From positions 10,665,405 to 10,729,404 of the forward strand of contig NC_092216.1 in the NCBI RefSeq assembly GCF_030445035.2: 64,000 nucleotides of DNA, written 5' to 3'. Below the pieces are notes generated by a model. That model made no database searches. It had not been told where the DNA came from and was given only the letters and a program-made list of their open reading frames with translations. Source of the DNA: Dasypus novemcinctus (lineage: Eukaryota > Chordata > Mammalia > Cingulata > Dasypodidae). This document shows, piece by piece, positions 1-12,236 of this stretch; positions within the stretch are counted from its first letter, which is position 1, and every line of letters starts with the position of its first letter. The position numbers and the translations under genes were made by a program.

Positions 1-435
1 CCTTTGAGAAGATATAAAATAACAAACATGTTAACCTAATAAAGCCTCAAATTAGGTGAAGCAAAACGTGGCATAATCAAAAGGAGAAAAAAGCAGTTCA
101 GTATAAGGAGACTTCAATAGCCCATTTTCAATAATGAATAAAATAACTATATAGAGATTAATAAGTAAAATTCAGAATTGAACAGTGTTATAATCCAATT
201 ATACCTACATATATATATATAAAACACTCCACCCAACAACTAAAAACATATTCTTCTAGAGTGGCTATGCCGTTCGTGAGAATATACCATATGCTAGGCC
301 ATGAAATTGGTTTCAGCATTAGAGATTTAATTACACAAAATATTTTCTCTCTTCACAATGGATGGAAATTATGAATCAGTATCAGGAAGAAAAATGGAAA
401 ATACACATATATGTGAAAGTTAAACAACACATTCT
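1..435 (+). mobile_element. Ancient L1 ORF2 fragment, endonuclease C-terminal part
   Basis: From about 210 the plus strand translates, with stops, into the segment of L1 ORF2 that follows the endonuclease core: an HPTTK...FF stretch, then an HNG-type segment and LNNT. It is strongly decayed. The same L1 resumes at 2240 after a younger insertion, and the ORF2 order continues correctly across the gap, so 1-435 and 2240-3400 are one element. Positions 1-200 are AT-rich and not assigned with confidence. Confidence 0.6.
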
Positions 436-2239
436 TTTTTTTTTTTTTTTTTGCAATTTTTTGTCTTTATTTTTTTAATGTTACATGAAAAAAATATGAG
501 GTCCCCATATACCCCCCTCACCCCTCACCCCACTCCTGCCCCCATAACAACAACCTCCTCCATCATCATGAGACATTCATTGCATTTAGAGAATACATTT
601 CTGAGCACCACTGCACCTCATGGTCAATGGTCCACATCATAGCACACACTCTCCCACAGTCCACCCAGTGGGGCCATGGGAGGACATACAACGTCTGGTA
701 ACTGTCCCCACAGCACCATCCAGGACAACTCCAACCCTCCAAAATGTCCCCATATCACATCTCTTCCTCCTACTCCCTACCCCCAGCAGCCACCATGGCC
801 ACTTTCTCCACACCAATGCCACATTTTCTTTGATTTCTAATCACAATAGTTCATGAATAGAATATCAGTAAGTCCACTCTAATCCATTCTCTATTCTTCC
901 ATTCTGTGGTCCTTGGAATGGTTGTGTCCACTCCACATCTATTTCAAGAGGGGGTTTAGATTTCACTTGGATGCTGGATGCAAGCACTCTTGGCTTCCTG
1001 GTATGGTGGTTGACCTTCTTCACCTCCATATTAGCTGAGTGGGGTAAGTCCAATAAACCAGAGTGTAGAGTTGCAAGTCTGTTGAGGCTCAGGGCCTGGC
1101 TATCACATGGTCCATCCAGAGATTCCGGTCCCCTGGGTATACACTAAACCCCAGCACCAACTACAGATCCAGTAAAAGTAACTGGAGAGGCTTGTGAACA
1201 AAGATCACATGAGTCCAGCTCCATCACACAGAAGCACAAACTCCAAAGGAGGGCCAACTGACATGGCATTGAACTCAATCTGCCATGACCATAAAAGCTG
1301 TGGGTTCCCGTAGCCCTCAGAAGAACCAATACCTGAGGTTGTATCTACTTTATCTGTCTCTGGGACTCTACTGAGTTATACAGTATGCATAAGGGCAACT
1401 CTTTTGATAACCTCCTGGCCCTTTTTGGAGACTCATAGCCATATAAACTCATTTGTGCTTTCCATTTCCCCCTTTTACTCAAGTCAAAAAGCATTTTTAA
1501 TTTCTGGTATTATATATAGACTGAAATAATCTGCTGATCCAAGTTAACCCTTTTATTCAAGGTCATTTTCTAGTTTCATCATCAGCTGGTACTTGGTAGT
1601 AATCCCTTGGCACCAGGAGGCTCATCCTTGGGAGTCATGTCCCACACTGGGGAGAAGGCAACACATTTACATGCTGAGTTTGGCTTTGAGACTGGCCACA
1701 TTTGAGCAACACAGAGGCTCTCAGGAAGTAACTCTTAAGCACCCTGCAGCTCTAGGCCTTGTTCTTATTTCAAGTGGACAGGCTCACAAGCATAGTCATT
1801 AGTGTCAAGGGCTCACTGTTGGACCTTCTTTCTTTTTTGGTCTTTGTGATTGCACTTGGGGGATTGTTGTTGTTCCTTTAGGGACTGTGATAGAGCTCCC
1901 CTGGCTTGGAACTCAGTACTCAGTTGTTGTTTTTAATTGTGACCACTATGAAAATATCCAAACATTTTTATGTACCCTGGATATATGCCCTGTAGAACTC
2001 CCTGCCAACCATGTGTCCCCTGTCAATATCATCCCACACCATTACTCCTCCCCTGCCATTGTTGAACCGCTCTGTGGTCCGAAACTTCTTGAAAAATGAA
2101 GCCCAATATATTGCCAGGTTCTATTAATAGTAAAATGGAATATAGTGATGAGTTTAAAGGTTAGATATAGAATACATATTAATTTAGAAAAAATAAGGTA
2201 AAAATAAATGGGGGCATTAAAATTAAAAAATGCAAAAGC
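436..2239 (-). mobile_element. 5'-truncated young L1: 3'UTR only, with poly(T) and target-site duplication
   Basis: Read on the minus strand this is 1.8 kb of the L1 3'UTR also seen at 57170-58869 and 39311-40890. It ends in poly(A), visible here as the T-run at 436-452. The target-site duplication is TTAAACAACAC at 420-430 and 2240-2250, with similar bases beyond. No ORF2 sequence is present. The short ORFs inside it are not genes. The C-rich stretch near 500-545 is the complement of the G-rich tract found near the 3' end of each copy. Confidence 0.85.
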
Positions 2240-3400
2240 TTAAACAACACAGTCTTAATTATGGGTCAGAAGAACAATCATATGAAAGACAACAAAATAT
2301 TTTGAGATAGTAACAATGAAAACGCTACATATACAAAGACCTATATATTGCAATGAAAGCAGAACTAGGAAGGAAATTCATATCTATAAAATGCCTATAT
2401 TAAAAACAAAATTAATCATCTATAAAACAATAACCTAAATTTATATTTCAAGGAATGAAAAAGAGGAACAAACAACTTAAAGCTAACAGAAATAATGAAA
2501 ATCTGAGTGCAAATAAACAAATTGAGACTAGAAAACTACAGAGAGAGACAAGAAAAGCAAAACTGTATTTTACTTAAAAATTAATAAAGAGACAAACATT
2601 TACCTAAACTGAAAAGAGAATCAGGGAGTAGTATACAAGGAGGTAATATTTCAACAGCTAAAATAAGAAATGATAGTGGGACATTACTATATACATATAG
2701 AAATAAAATAGAATAAGGGAATGCTATGAACTATTGAATGCTATCGAATTAGTAACCTATATAAATGGACAAATTGCTACAAACACAAACTACCAAACTT
2801 AATTTAATGAAAAACAGAATATTTGAACAAAAGCATAATTGATTCAATCAAAAGACTGAATCAGCAATATAAAAACTCACAAGAAAGAAACCCAGACTAG
2901 ATGTTTTCACTAGTGAATTCTACCAGGCAGTTGAAATTTTAAATTCCAATATTTTTCAAACCCTTCCAGAAATAGAAAGAGAGATATATTCTAACTCATT
3001 TGTGAGGACAGAATTACCTTGATACCAAAGGCAGATAAAGACTTCACACAGAAATAAAAACAGACCAAACCCATCCCTTATGACTTTAGGTTAAAAAATC
3101 TTCAACAAATACGACAAACCTAACTCAGCAGCATATTAACACGATTGTATACTGCAACCAAGTGTAATCTAAAGGTGGTTCAACAAATAAAAATCAAAAT
3201 AATACACCATAGTAATAGTGTATCATCTAAATTCACGAATACACTAAATAGTAATACTGTATCATCTAAATTCAAAATCTACCACCCTTTGACATGATAA
3301 AAACACTTAACAAGGGAGGAATAGAAGGAAACCTTCTCAGTCTTATAAAAGACATTTTTGAAAATCCCACAGCTAGCTAATAATAATGAAGGACCAACAC
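2240..3400 (+). mobile_element. Ancient L1 ORF2, continuation into the reverse transcriptase
   Basis: The plus strand continues the ORF2 of 1-435. The order is LNNT, a lysine/glutamate-rich linker (AYIK... near 2390), then a decayed reverse transcriptase N-terminal half (FYQAV-like near 2920, a decayed LIPK-type site near 3020, and the following segment to about 3400). Many stops and frameshifts are present. It ends without a 3'UTR, so the element is 3'-truncated or rearranged here. Confidence 0.7.
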
Positions 3401-5245
3401 TTGCCCCCTTAAGTTCAAGAACATGAAAAAAATGTGTTTCTGCTTCTCAGTGTTGCTAGGGCCACAGTGTCCTCAGCCTTAAAACAAAGGGAGGGTCAAG
3501 ATATCCTCTTTTGTTTGCTACAAAAGAAAAGGCTTAATAGTGCCATGGGAATTTGCATGGGTATATAAATACAGAATGGAAAAGCATGTGCAGTGCACTG
3601 GAAATGAAGTCTCTGATATCCTGGTATGGAAGCAGATGACAAATCAAAATAAAATTATTAATATTCTGTATATTTTTATATTTCTTCTGCAAAGAGGATA
3701 AAAAATACATTAAACCTTATCAATCCTCAATGAAACGCTTCCCAACTTTTCACTAAAATAACCATTGACTTTATACAGGAAAATGATAAAAATTCATAAA
3801 CTAACGAGAGATGGACAGACAGGATAATGGAGTTAGACTGAGAAAAATGTATCCATAATTCACCTTGTGAAATCTTGGATTCCCTGCATGCAGGATAGAG
3901 GCTAGAGACATTTAAAAAAAATTGTGTCCTCACTCAGACATTTAAGATGTTTATTAAGCAGAGGAGGGGCATTTGTTTCTCTCAAATCCAAAGAAGCTAT
4001 ACTAAGAAGTAGCTAGTTTTGCTCCTTTTTGTCTCCTGTACACTTCCTACCCATTGTCTTCCTTGAGACAGAGAGAACAATCCTATAAATCAACTGTACA
4101 GGAAATAAAGGAACACTGGCCCTATTGTAAAGCATATCCTCTTTATTACTCACATAGTATAGGTAGGCATAAAAATAGGAAAAAAAATATGTACTGCCAT
4201 TAATTTCCTTTACCAGAAAATGAGATGATAATGGAAGAAAGTTTATATCCCATAATACAAAAGAGGTAAAATAAGGTTAAGTCTAATAAAACTGAAATGT
4301 GAACTAAAAGCTATGCACATTACAAATGCAATTTATCAAAGGGTAGAACCACTATTCAATTAGATAGAAGTTGGGACCAAAGGCAGCCCCCAAATAAAAT
4401 TCTCCCTTTATTTGTATATGTGTAAAGAGAAATAACAACATGAGATTAGCAAACCAATATTGCTGGATAAAGAAATAATTAGAAGACTCAAAAAAACAAG
4501 CAAACAAACAAGCAGGAAATACTTTTGAAAATTATTTGATTCCTGAATTTCAGAAACTCTTTAGCATCTTCAAATGATTGCTTATAATCATGGCCACTGT
4601 GAATGAGGAACAAAATGTCATAAGCAATGAAAAAAGTAAGTCTTGATAAGGTAGTCAGTTCAAAGAAAGACTGCAAGAAACTTCCAAAAGCAATGGTAGA
4701 ACTGAAGTCCACATTGCAGTTAGTAAAAAATAGAAACAATGTTGAAGAAAATTTACTTGATCTTATGAAAGACACACTTGACGTGCTTTCCCAGAATGCC
4801 ATAGGACTATGATAGAGAGTCAATTATTCACTAAGAGTTTATTGAATATCTGCTATCTGCCAATTACTTTGTTAGAGGAGTATATAAATTCCTTCACATT
4901 TTCTATCCTCAGTGTGAGATTCAACTATTAAAACCTTAACACAAATTAATATGTAAGTGTAAATTGTTGTTTGCCACAAATGAAAACTGACACTGAAAAA
5001 GATTGCCTGGGAGAAACCAGTTCTAATTAGGTGTTTAAAGAAGGACTCTCTAAAGAAGGAACATACAGCTCGGAATATAAAAGATGAGAAAAGATGGCCA
5101 AGAGAGTCCATGTAAAGAACAGCAAAGAACAGCAGTTCTCTTCAGCAGCAGAAAACAGCTTGGGGGGAAGGTAAGGGAAGCTGAGAGCATAAAAGAGGGC
5201 TAGGATAGCTCACTGGTTACAGTGAGGAGAGTAGGGACTGTGCAA
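3401..5245. other. Region without a recognised gene or repeat
   Basis: AT-rich sequence with no L1 or SINE similarity that I can see. Open frames are short. The only coding-like stretch is the separate entry at 4591-4811. Old, unrecognised transposon fragments may be present. Confidence 0.4.
4591..4811 (+). pseudogene. Unrecognised coding-like stretch, possible frameshifted retrocopy fragment
   Basis: An ATG at 4591 opens a short frame (MATVNEEQNVISNEK...) that stops after about 18 codons. A second frame, open from 4627 to the TGA at 4809-4811, continues with similar lysine-, leucine- and glutamate-rich composition and ends in SQNAIGL. The pair reads like one alpha-helical protein end interrupted by a frameshift near 4640. 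A 111-residue minus-strand ORF (4488-4823) covers the same bases and looks like a shadow. I do not recognise the family. No poly(A) tail or duplication was found, so retrocopy status is only a guess. Confidence 0.3.
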
Positions 5246-7984
5246 GTTCTTTGTTTTTTTTTAAAGGAAATCAACTTTATACATATTAATAAAGCATACA
5301 ATTCATTCAAAGAGTAAAATCAATGGTATTTGGTATAATCACTTACTTGTGTGTTCATCACTTCAGTCTTTATTAAAGCATTTTATTATTTCAATAAAAG
5401 TAATAATAAATAAAAAATCAGACAATAAAAAGAAAATGCCTCACCTCTCAATCTTTCTGTTTGCCCTGTTCTATGTAGTTGTTATTTCTGGCTATTCTAG
5501 CACAATTATTAATTTGTATAGTGAGCAGTATTTTTGAGATATATTCACATACCTTATTATCTATCTAATGTATATAATTAATGGCTTTTAATATAAGCAC
5601 AATGTTGTACATTCATCATCTCAAAAATTTTAGAGCAATTTAATTACTTCCAAAAAGAAAGAATCCTCACTCCTAAGCATTCCTTCCTCAACCCTACATA
5701 AACACTAATACAATTTTATCTTTTTTTTAAAATATTTATTTATTATTATTATTTTTTAATTACATTAAAAAAATATATGAGGTCCCATTCAACCCCACCG
5801 CCCCCGCCCCCCACTCCCCCCACAGCAACACTCTCTCCCATCATCGTGATACATCCATTGCACCTGGTAAGTTCATCTCTGAGCATCACTGCACCCCATA
5901 GTCAATGGTCCACATCATAGCCCAGACTCTCTCACGTTCCATCCAGTGGGCCCTGGGGGGATCTACAGTGTCCCGTAATTGTCCGTGAAGCACTATCCAG
6001 GACAACTCCACGTCCCGAAAACGCCTCCACATCCCATCTCTTATCTTTATAAATTGATTTATATTAATATTTTATATAAATGAAATCATACAATATGTAG
6101 TACACAGTGTCAGGTGTCCTTAATTTAGTATGCTTTTTTTTTGTCTGATATGAACATTTTGTAGTATTGACCTACATTTGTTCAGCTTCAGAGAAAAATG
6201 ATCTTAAATATGCAATTTTATCCATATTCATATTTCACATAATATTTTTATATTTCATATAATAAATTTAGTTCATTATAGGGCAATTGTACAGTATTTG
6301 CCTTTTTCACTCAACATGTTGATATTCATATATTTTGTCATATGTTTCACAATTTCATTTCTTCTTATAGCTGCATAATATTTCATTGTGTGAATACACC
6401 ACAGTTGGTTTATTCATTCATTGGTTGATGAACACCTGGGTCCATTTTGACTATTGTGAACAATGCTACTGTGAACATAGGTGTGGAGATGTTTATTCAT
6501 GTTACTGCTCCCATTTCCTCTGGGTATATACCAACAGTGGAATTGGCAGGTCCCATGGCAATTCTAAAATCAACTTCCTTAGGAACTGCCAAACAGTCTT
6601 CCACACTTGTTGGACTATTCTACATTCCTATCAATGGTGAATAAGTGTTCCTATCTGTCCACATCCTCTCCAACACTTACCGTTTTTCAACTTTTTAATA
6701 GTGGTTTAATAGGTGTAAAATGTAATTTCATTGCAATTTGCATGTCCCAACAGTTTTTTATGTGTTGCTTTGCCATTTGTCTTTCTTTGGATGGTTGACT
6801 TTTCAAATCTTTTGTCCTTTTTAAAATTGGACATTTGTCTCTTTATTATTGAATTATCAGATATGTGATTGCCAAATATTTTTTCCCATTTTGTCAGTTA
6901 CCTTTTCGCCCTTTACATAAAGTCCTTTGAGATGCAAAAGTTTTGAATTTTTAGGGAGATTCCATTTATCTATTGTTTCACTTGTTACTCCTGCTGTGAA
7001 TGTAAGGTTTAAGAAAACTACAACCTACCACAAGAGCTTGAAGATGTTTTCCTATATTTTCTTCAAGGAGTTGTATAGTTGCTTTTATATTTAGTGTCTT
7101 GACCCATTTTGAGTTAATTTTTGTAGAAGGTATGAGATAGGTGTCTTCTTTCTTTGTTTTGGATATGACTATCCAGTTCTCCCAGCACCATTTGTTGAAT
7201 AGACTGTTCAGACCCAACTAGTGGACTTAACAGTCTTGTAAAAAATCTCTTGACTGTAGATGTGAGGATCAATTTCTGAGTTCTCAAATTGTTTCCTTTG
7301 ACATATCTGCCTGTCCTTATGCCAGTACCATGCTGTTTTTATCAATGTAGCTAAGCAATATGCCTTAAAGTCAGGAAGTGCATGTTCTCCAACTTTATTA
7401 TTTTTTAAATCCAGTTTTAGCTTATTGGTGTCCTTTCCCCTTCCAAATAAATTTGATTATTGTCTTTTTGATTTCTGTGAAAAAGAATGTTGGGATTTTC
7501 ATTGGGATTGAGTTGAATTTGTAAATTAGTTTTGTTAAACTTGACATCTTAATGATATTAAGCCTTCCAAACCATGAAGATGAATGTCCTTCCATTTATT
7601 TAAGTCTTCTTTTGTTTCTTTTAACAGTGTTATATAATTTTCTGAATACAGGAACTTTATGTTCTTTGTTAAGTTTATCCCTGAATATTTGCTTCTTTTA
7701 GTCACTATTATAAATGGATTTTTTTCTGATTTCCTCTTCAGAATGCACATCAATAGTGTATAGAATTGCTATTCATTTTTTTAATAATAATCTTGCATCC
7801 CTCCACTTTGCTAATTCTAGTAGATTTGTTGTGAAATTTTCAGGATTTTCTAGATATAGATCAAGTCATCAGTGAACAGTGAAAGTTTTACTTCTTCCTT
7901 TCTTATTTGGGTAACTTTTTTTCTTTGTCTAACCTATTTATCCTAGCTAGAACTTCTAGCACAATATTAAATAAAATAGTGGGA
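5246..7984 (-). mobile_element. Ancient L1, 3' half (3'UTR and ORF2 C-terminal region to mid reverse transcriptase)
   Basis: Read on the minus strand, 5246-6290 is an old mammalian L1 3'UTR. Positions 6290-7984 are the ORF2 C-terminal region through the thumb into the reverse transcriptase, including complements of the WY-HTMEYY-type and GCPL segments. Translation is broken by many stops. The element continues upstream on its own strand at 17556 after the 7985-17555 mosaic, with a small part of the reverse transcriptase missing between. Two younger L1 tails are inserted in or beside it. Confidence 0.8.
5724..6040 (-). mobile_element. Short young L1 3' end inserted in the ancient L1
   Basis: The last 0.3 kb of the armadillo-type L1 3'UTR, with its A-rich tail seen as T-rich sequence at 5724-5770, followed by the conserved C-rich (minus-strand G-rich) tract at 5793-5822. 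The probable target-site duplication is TTATCTTT at 5716-5723 and 6041-6048. It is severely 5'-truncated. Confidence 0.8.
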
Positions 7985-8360
7985 GTGGGCATCCTTGTCT
8001 TGCTTTTTTTTTCTATTTTTTTTTATTAAAGTTAAGATCACAAGGAATGTTACATTAAAAAACATTAAAAAAACAAAAATCATAAGGGGTTCCCATACAA
8101 CCCACTCTCCACCCACACCTCATCATTTTTGTAAATTGTATTTTTTTGAAGATATATACATCACAAAAAAGTTCCATTAAAAAATATGAGGATCCTGTAT
8201 AACCCCCACTCTTACACCCCACTCCTCCCACACCAGCAATCTCCCCCATCATTGTGGCACATTCTTTGCTCTCAGTGAACACATTTTGGGGCACTGCTGT
8301 GCTACATAGATAATAGTTTACTCTGTAGTTCACACTCTCTCCCAGTACATTCAGTGTGTT
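7985..8360 (-). mobile_element. Two L1 3' ends in tandem
   Basis: Minus-strand L1 3'-terminal sequence occurs twice. A tail-proximal copy lies at about 8010-8125, and a second starts again at the T-rich tail near 8128 and runs to 8360. Both contain the TCACAA...TTACATT-type terminal motif followed by the C-rich block. At 8360/8361 the sequence switches abruptly to plus-strand L1 ORF2. This is either one tail inserted in another or part of an inverted compound insertion. Confidence 0.7.
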
Positions 8361-10976
8361 ATGGCAGGGAAGCTGGATCTAATAGACATATATAGATCAT
8401 TACACCCAAACACAGCAGGATATACATTTTTCTCAAGGGCATATGGATCATTCTCTAAGATAGACAATATGCTAGGCCACAAAGAAAGGCTTCATAAGTT
8501 CAGAAAGATTGAAATCATACAAAATAATATCTCTGACCACAGTTTAGTGAAGCTGGAAATCTGCAAGGGCCAGAGGCCCAGATTTCACACCATGACTTGG
8601 AAATTAAACAGCACACTCTTAGAAAAACCGTGGGGGCAAAGTGGAAATCTCAAAAGAAATCAATGACTACCTTGAAACAAATGATAATGATAACACAACA
8701 TACCAAAATTTATGGGATGCAGCAAAAGCAGTACGGAGAGGGAAATTTATAGCATAAATTCATATATCAAAAAAGAAGAAAGAGCAAAAATTGAAGAACT
8801 AACTGTACATTTGGAAGAATTAGAAAAAAACAACAACAAAGTAATCCAACAGGAAGAAGGAGGGAAATAACAAAGATAAGAGCAAAACTAAATGAAATAA
8901 AAATAAGAAAGCATTTGAAAAGATAAACAAGACCAAGAGCTGGTTTTTTGAGAAGATCAACAAAAATTGACAAACCTTTAGTGAGACTAACAAAGAAAAA
9001 GAGAGAAGATGCAAATACACAAAATAAGAAATAAGAAAGGAGATATCTCTACTGACCTCACAGAAATAAAGACTATCATAAGAGGATACTTTGAAAAACT
9101 ATATTCCAACAAAAACGACAATTCAGAGGAAATGGGCAAATTCCTAGAAACACAGAAGCAGCCCATATTGATGAAAGAAGAAATTGATGATCTCAGCAAA
9201 CCAATCACAAGTAAAGAGATTGAATCAGTCATTAAAAACCTCTCAACTAAGAAGAGTCCAGCACCAGATGGCTTCACAGTTGAATTCTACAAAACATTCT
9301 GGAAAGAACTAACACCAATCCTGCTGAAACTATTCCAAAAAATCGAAACAGAAGGAACATTGCTGAACTCCTTCTATGATGCCAACATTACCCTAGTACC
9401 AAAGCCAAACAAAGACACCACAAGAAAGGAAAATTACAGACCAATTTCTCTAATGAACTAGATGCAAAAATACTTAACAAAATACTTGCTAATCATATTC
9501 AACAACACATTAAATGAATTATACACCACGACCAAGTGGGATTCATTCCAGGTATGCAAGGATGGTTCAACATAAGAAAATCAATCAATGTAATACACCA
9601 TATAAACAGATTGAAGGAAAAAAAACATGATTATATCTATAGATGCAGAAAAAGCATTTGAAAAAATACAGCACTCTTTCTTGATAAAAACACTCCAAAA
9701 GATTGGAATACAAGGAAATTTTTTGAACAGGATAAAGAGTATCTATGAAACAACCACAGCCAACATCATTTACAATGGAGAAATCCTAAAATCCTTCCCT
9801 CTAAAATAAGGAATAAGACAAGGATTCCCACTGTCTCCCCTTCTATTTAACATTGTCTTAAAAGTACTTGCTCGAGCCCTGAGGCAAGAACCAGATATAA
9901 AAGGCATTCAAATTGGAAAGGAAGAAGTCAAAATTTCATTATTTGCAGATGACATGATCCTATACATAGAAAACCCTGAGAGATCTACAACAAAGCTTCT
10001 AGAACTCATAAATGAGTTTAGTAAAGTTGCAGATTATAACATCAATGCACAAATATCAGTAGCATTTCTGTACACCAATAATGAGCAAGATCAGGAGGAA
10101 ATCAAGAAACAAATACCATCCACAATAGTAAATAAAAAAATCAAATATTTAGGAATAAATTTAACTAAAGATGTAAAAAAGTTATTCACTGAGAAGTATA
10201 CAAGACTGTTCAAGGAAATCAAAGAAGACCTAAATAAATGGAAGAATATTCCCTGTTCATGGATAAGAAGACTAAATACTATTAAGATGTCTATCCTACC
10301 AAAACTGATCTACACATTCAATGCAATCCCAATAAAAATCAACAGAGCCTTCTTTAAGGAACTAGAAAAACTAACTATGAAATTTATTTGGAAAGGAAAC
10401 AGGCCTCGAATAGCCAAAGACATATTGAGAAAGAAAAACGAAATTGGAGGAGTCACATTACTGGACTTCAAAACATACTACAAAGCTACAGTAGTGAAAA
10501 CAGCATGGTATTGGCATAAAGAGAGACACATAGACCAATGGAATTGAAGTGAAATTTTCTGATATAGAACCTCATATATATAGTCATATAATATTTGATA
10601 AAGCCACCAAATCTTGTCAACTGGGACAGAATGGCCTATTCAACAAATGGTGCCTGGAGATCTGGATATCCATATGTAGAACAATGAAAGAGGATTACCA
10701 TCTCACACCTTCTACAAAGATCAACTCAAGATGGATCAAAGACCTAAATATAAGAGCCAAGACCATAAAGACCTTGGAAAGCAGTGTAGGGAAACATCTA
10801 CAGGACCTTGTAATAGGAAATGGCTTCATGAACATCACATCAAAAGCACGAGCAGCAAAAGAACTAATAGATAAATGGGACTTCCTCAAAATTAAAGCCT
10901 TCTGCACCTCAAAGGAGTTTGTCAAGAAAGTAAAAAGAGAACCCACACAATGGGAGAAAATATTTGGCAACCATAT
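8361..10976 (+). pseudogene. L1 ORF2 fragment (late endonuclease to C-terminal region), defective
   Basis: Plus-strand L1 ORF2 starts inside the endonuclease (LDLIDIYRSLHPN...), with the catalytic SDH motif near 8537-8545. It continues through the linker into a nearly open reverse transcriptase (9009-9461, 9627-9809 and 9954-10547). The FADD active-site motif is preserved near 9940-9951. The C-terminal region ends at GNHI near 10976. Stops at 9459-9461, 9807-9809 and 10545-10547 and small frameshifts break it. There is no ORF1, no endonuclease N-terminus and no 3'UTR on this strand. It abuts the 3'UTR of an opposite-strand L1, so both ends are rearrangement points. It cannot encode a working protein. 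Confidence 0.85.
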
Positions 10977-12236
10977 AGAATTTGAAAAAAAAAACTGAAG
11001 TAAAGTAAAAATAAATTGGTATATTAATAAAATGAAAAATATTATAAAACTTTCTAATGTTTTGCCTTTCATCGCTGCAATAGGTGTTGCTCTGTATGGA
11101 CAGCGGCAAGGCACTTTCATTTCTTCCTCAGTGTCTACACCCTTTCTTTTTTTTCCTCTAATTTTTAATTTTTTTCTTCAAAAAAGTTTTAGATTACAAT
11201 AATTCACATACACAATATAGGGGACTCCCAGATTTCCAACATCAAACCATATTCCCCTTTCCTCAGCAATGATATTTTTACAAGTTCTTATTATATTTGC
11301 TGCAAATGATGTACAGATTTTGAAACATAACTACCAAACATGGTTCCATTTTGGTTTACATTATAGTTTATATTTTAGACTGTACAAATTTCTATATTTT
11401 TAGTTTTCTTATGTTTTGTATTATGGTTTACATTTTAGTTTATAGACTTTTATACAATTTTGTTTTAAGTTAACATGTCCTATATCCATCATTGCATGAT
11501 CTTGTGGCACACTTCCCTTGCCCCTAGTCACCCTGCTTCTATCCATGCTCTACCTTTCTCCTCCTCCTCTCAGGGCACACCATGACAATCAATCTTTACT
11601 TCTTGAGGGACCATATTTACAGATACTACAATAAATCTGAGGGCTTGACATACTGCTCTGCCCTAACTATTTGGGAGCCAGAAATTCTCTCGAGAGACAC
11701 AATTCCCTCTATTTGGAAACATCAGGTCACCCAGGATGTGGGTACACCTTCACACTCATTGTATGGGTCTTCACCCAAATATATAACACACTATGACACT
11801 ATGACAAAATGAGCACTCACATACTCCCTAGAAACTTGCCCTTGAAATGGATGCCTCCCTACTTAAACATCTTAAACATGTGATCCTTCCTTATTATATT
11901 TTCTAAAGAGTTTTCTCAAAAATATAGTTTCAAACATATACATTGCCCCATATTCAACAGTTTCCCCCAGTACTCCCCCCAATTCCTTGGGTCATCTGAC
12001 CCATCTTCCCAACACTAGCCCCCTCAAGCCTACAAAGCCCCACCCAAAGGTATCCCTTTGCCCCCATCTTATCCCTTCCCTGTACAAATAGTTACCTCCA
12101 GTTTATCATAGACTTCATCCACGTAGACCTCAGCTCACAACCTTCCTTTCCACCCCACTTCCTTTAAGCCTATCTTCCAGACTTTAGCTCTCTGAGATAG
12201 CTCTGTTTGCTTGTTTCATATCAGAGAGGTCATGTA

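Noticed and set aside
10695-11120. 141-residue minus-strand ORF
   Set aside because: It is the complement of plus-strand L1 ORF2 and crosses the L1-L1 junction at 10977. The same shadow recurs at 55150-55425 and 12840-13103.
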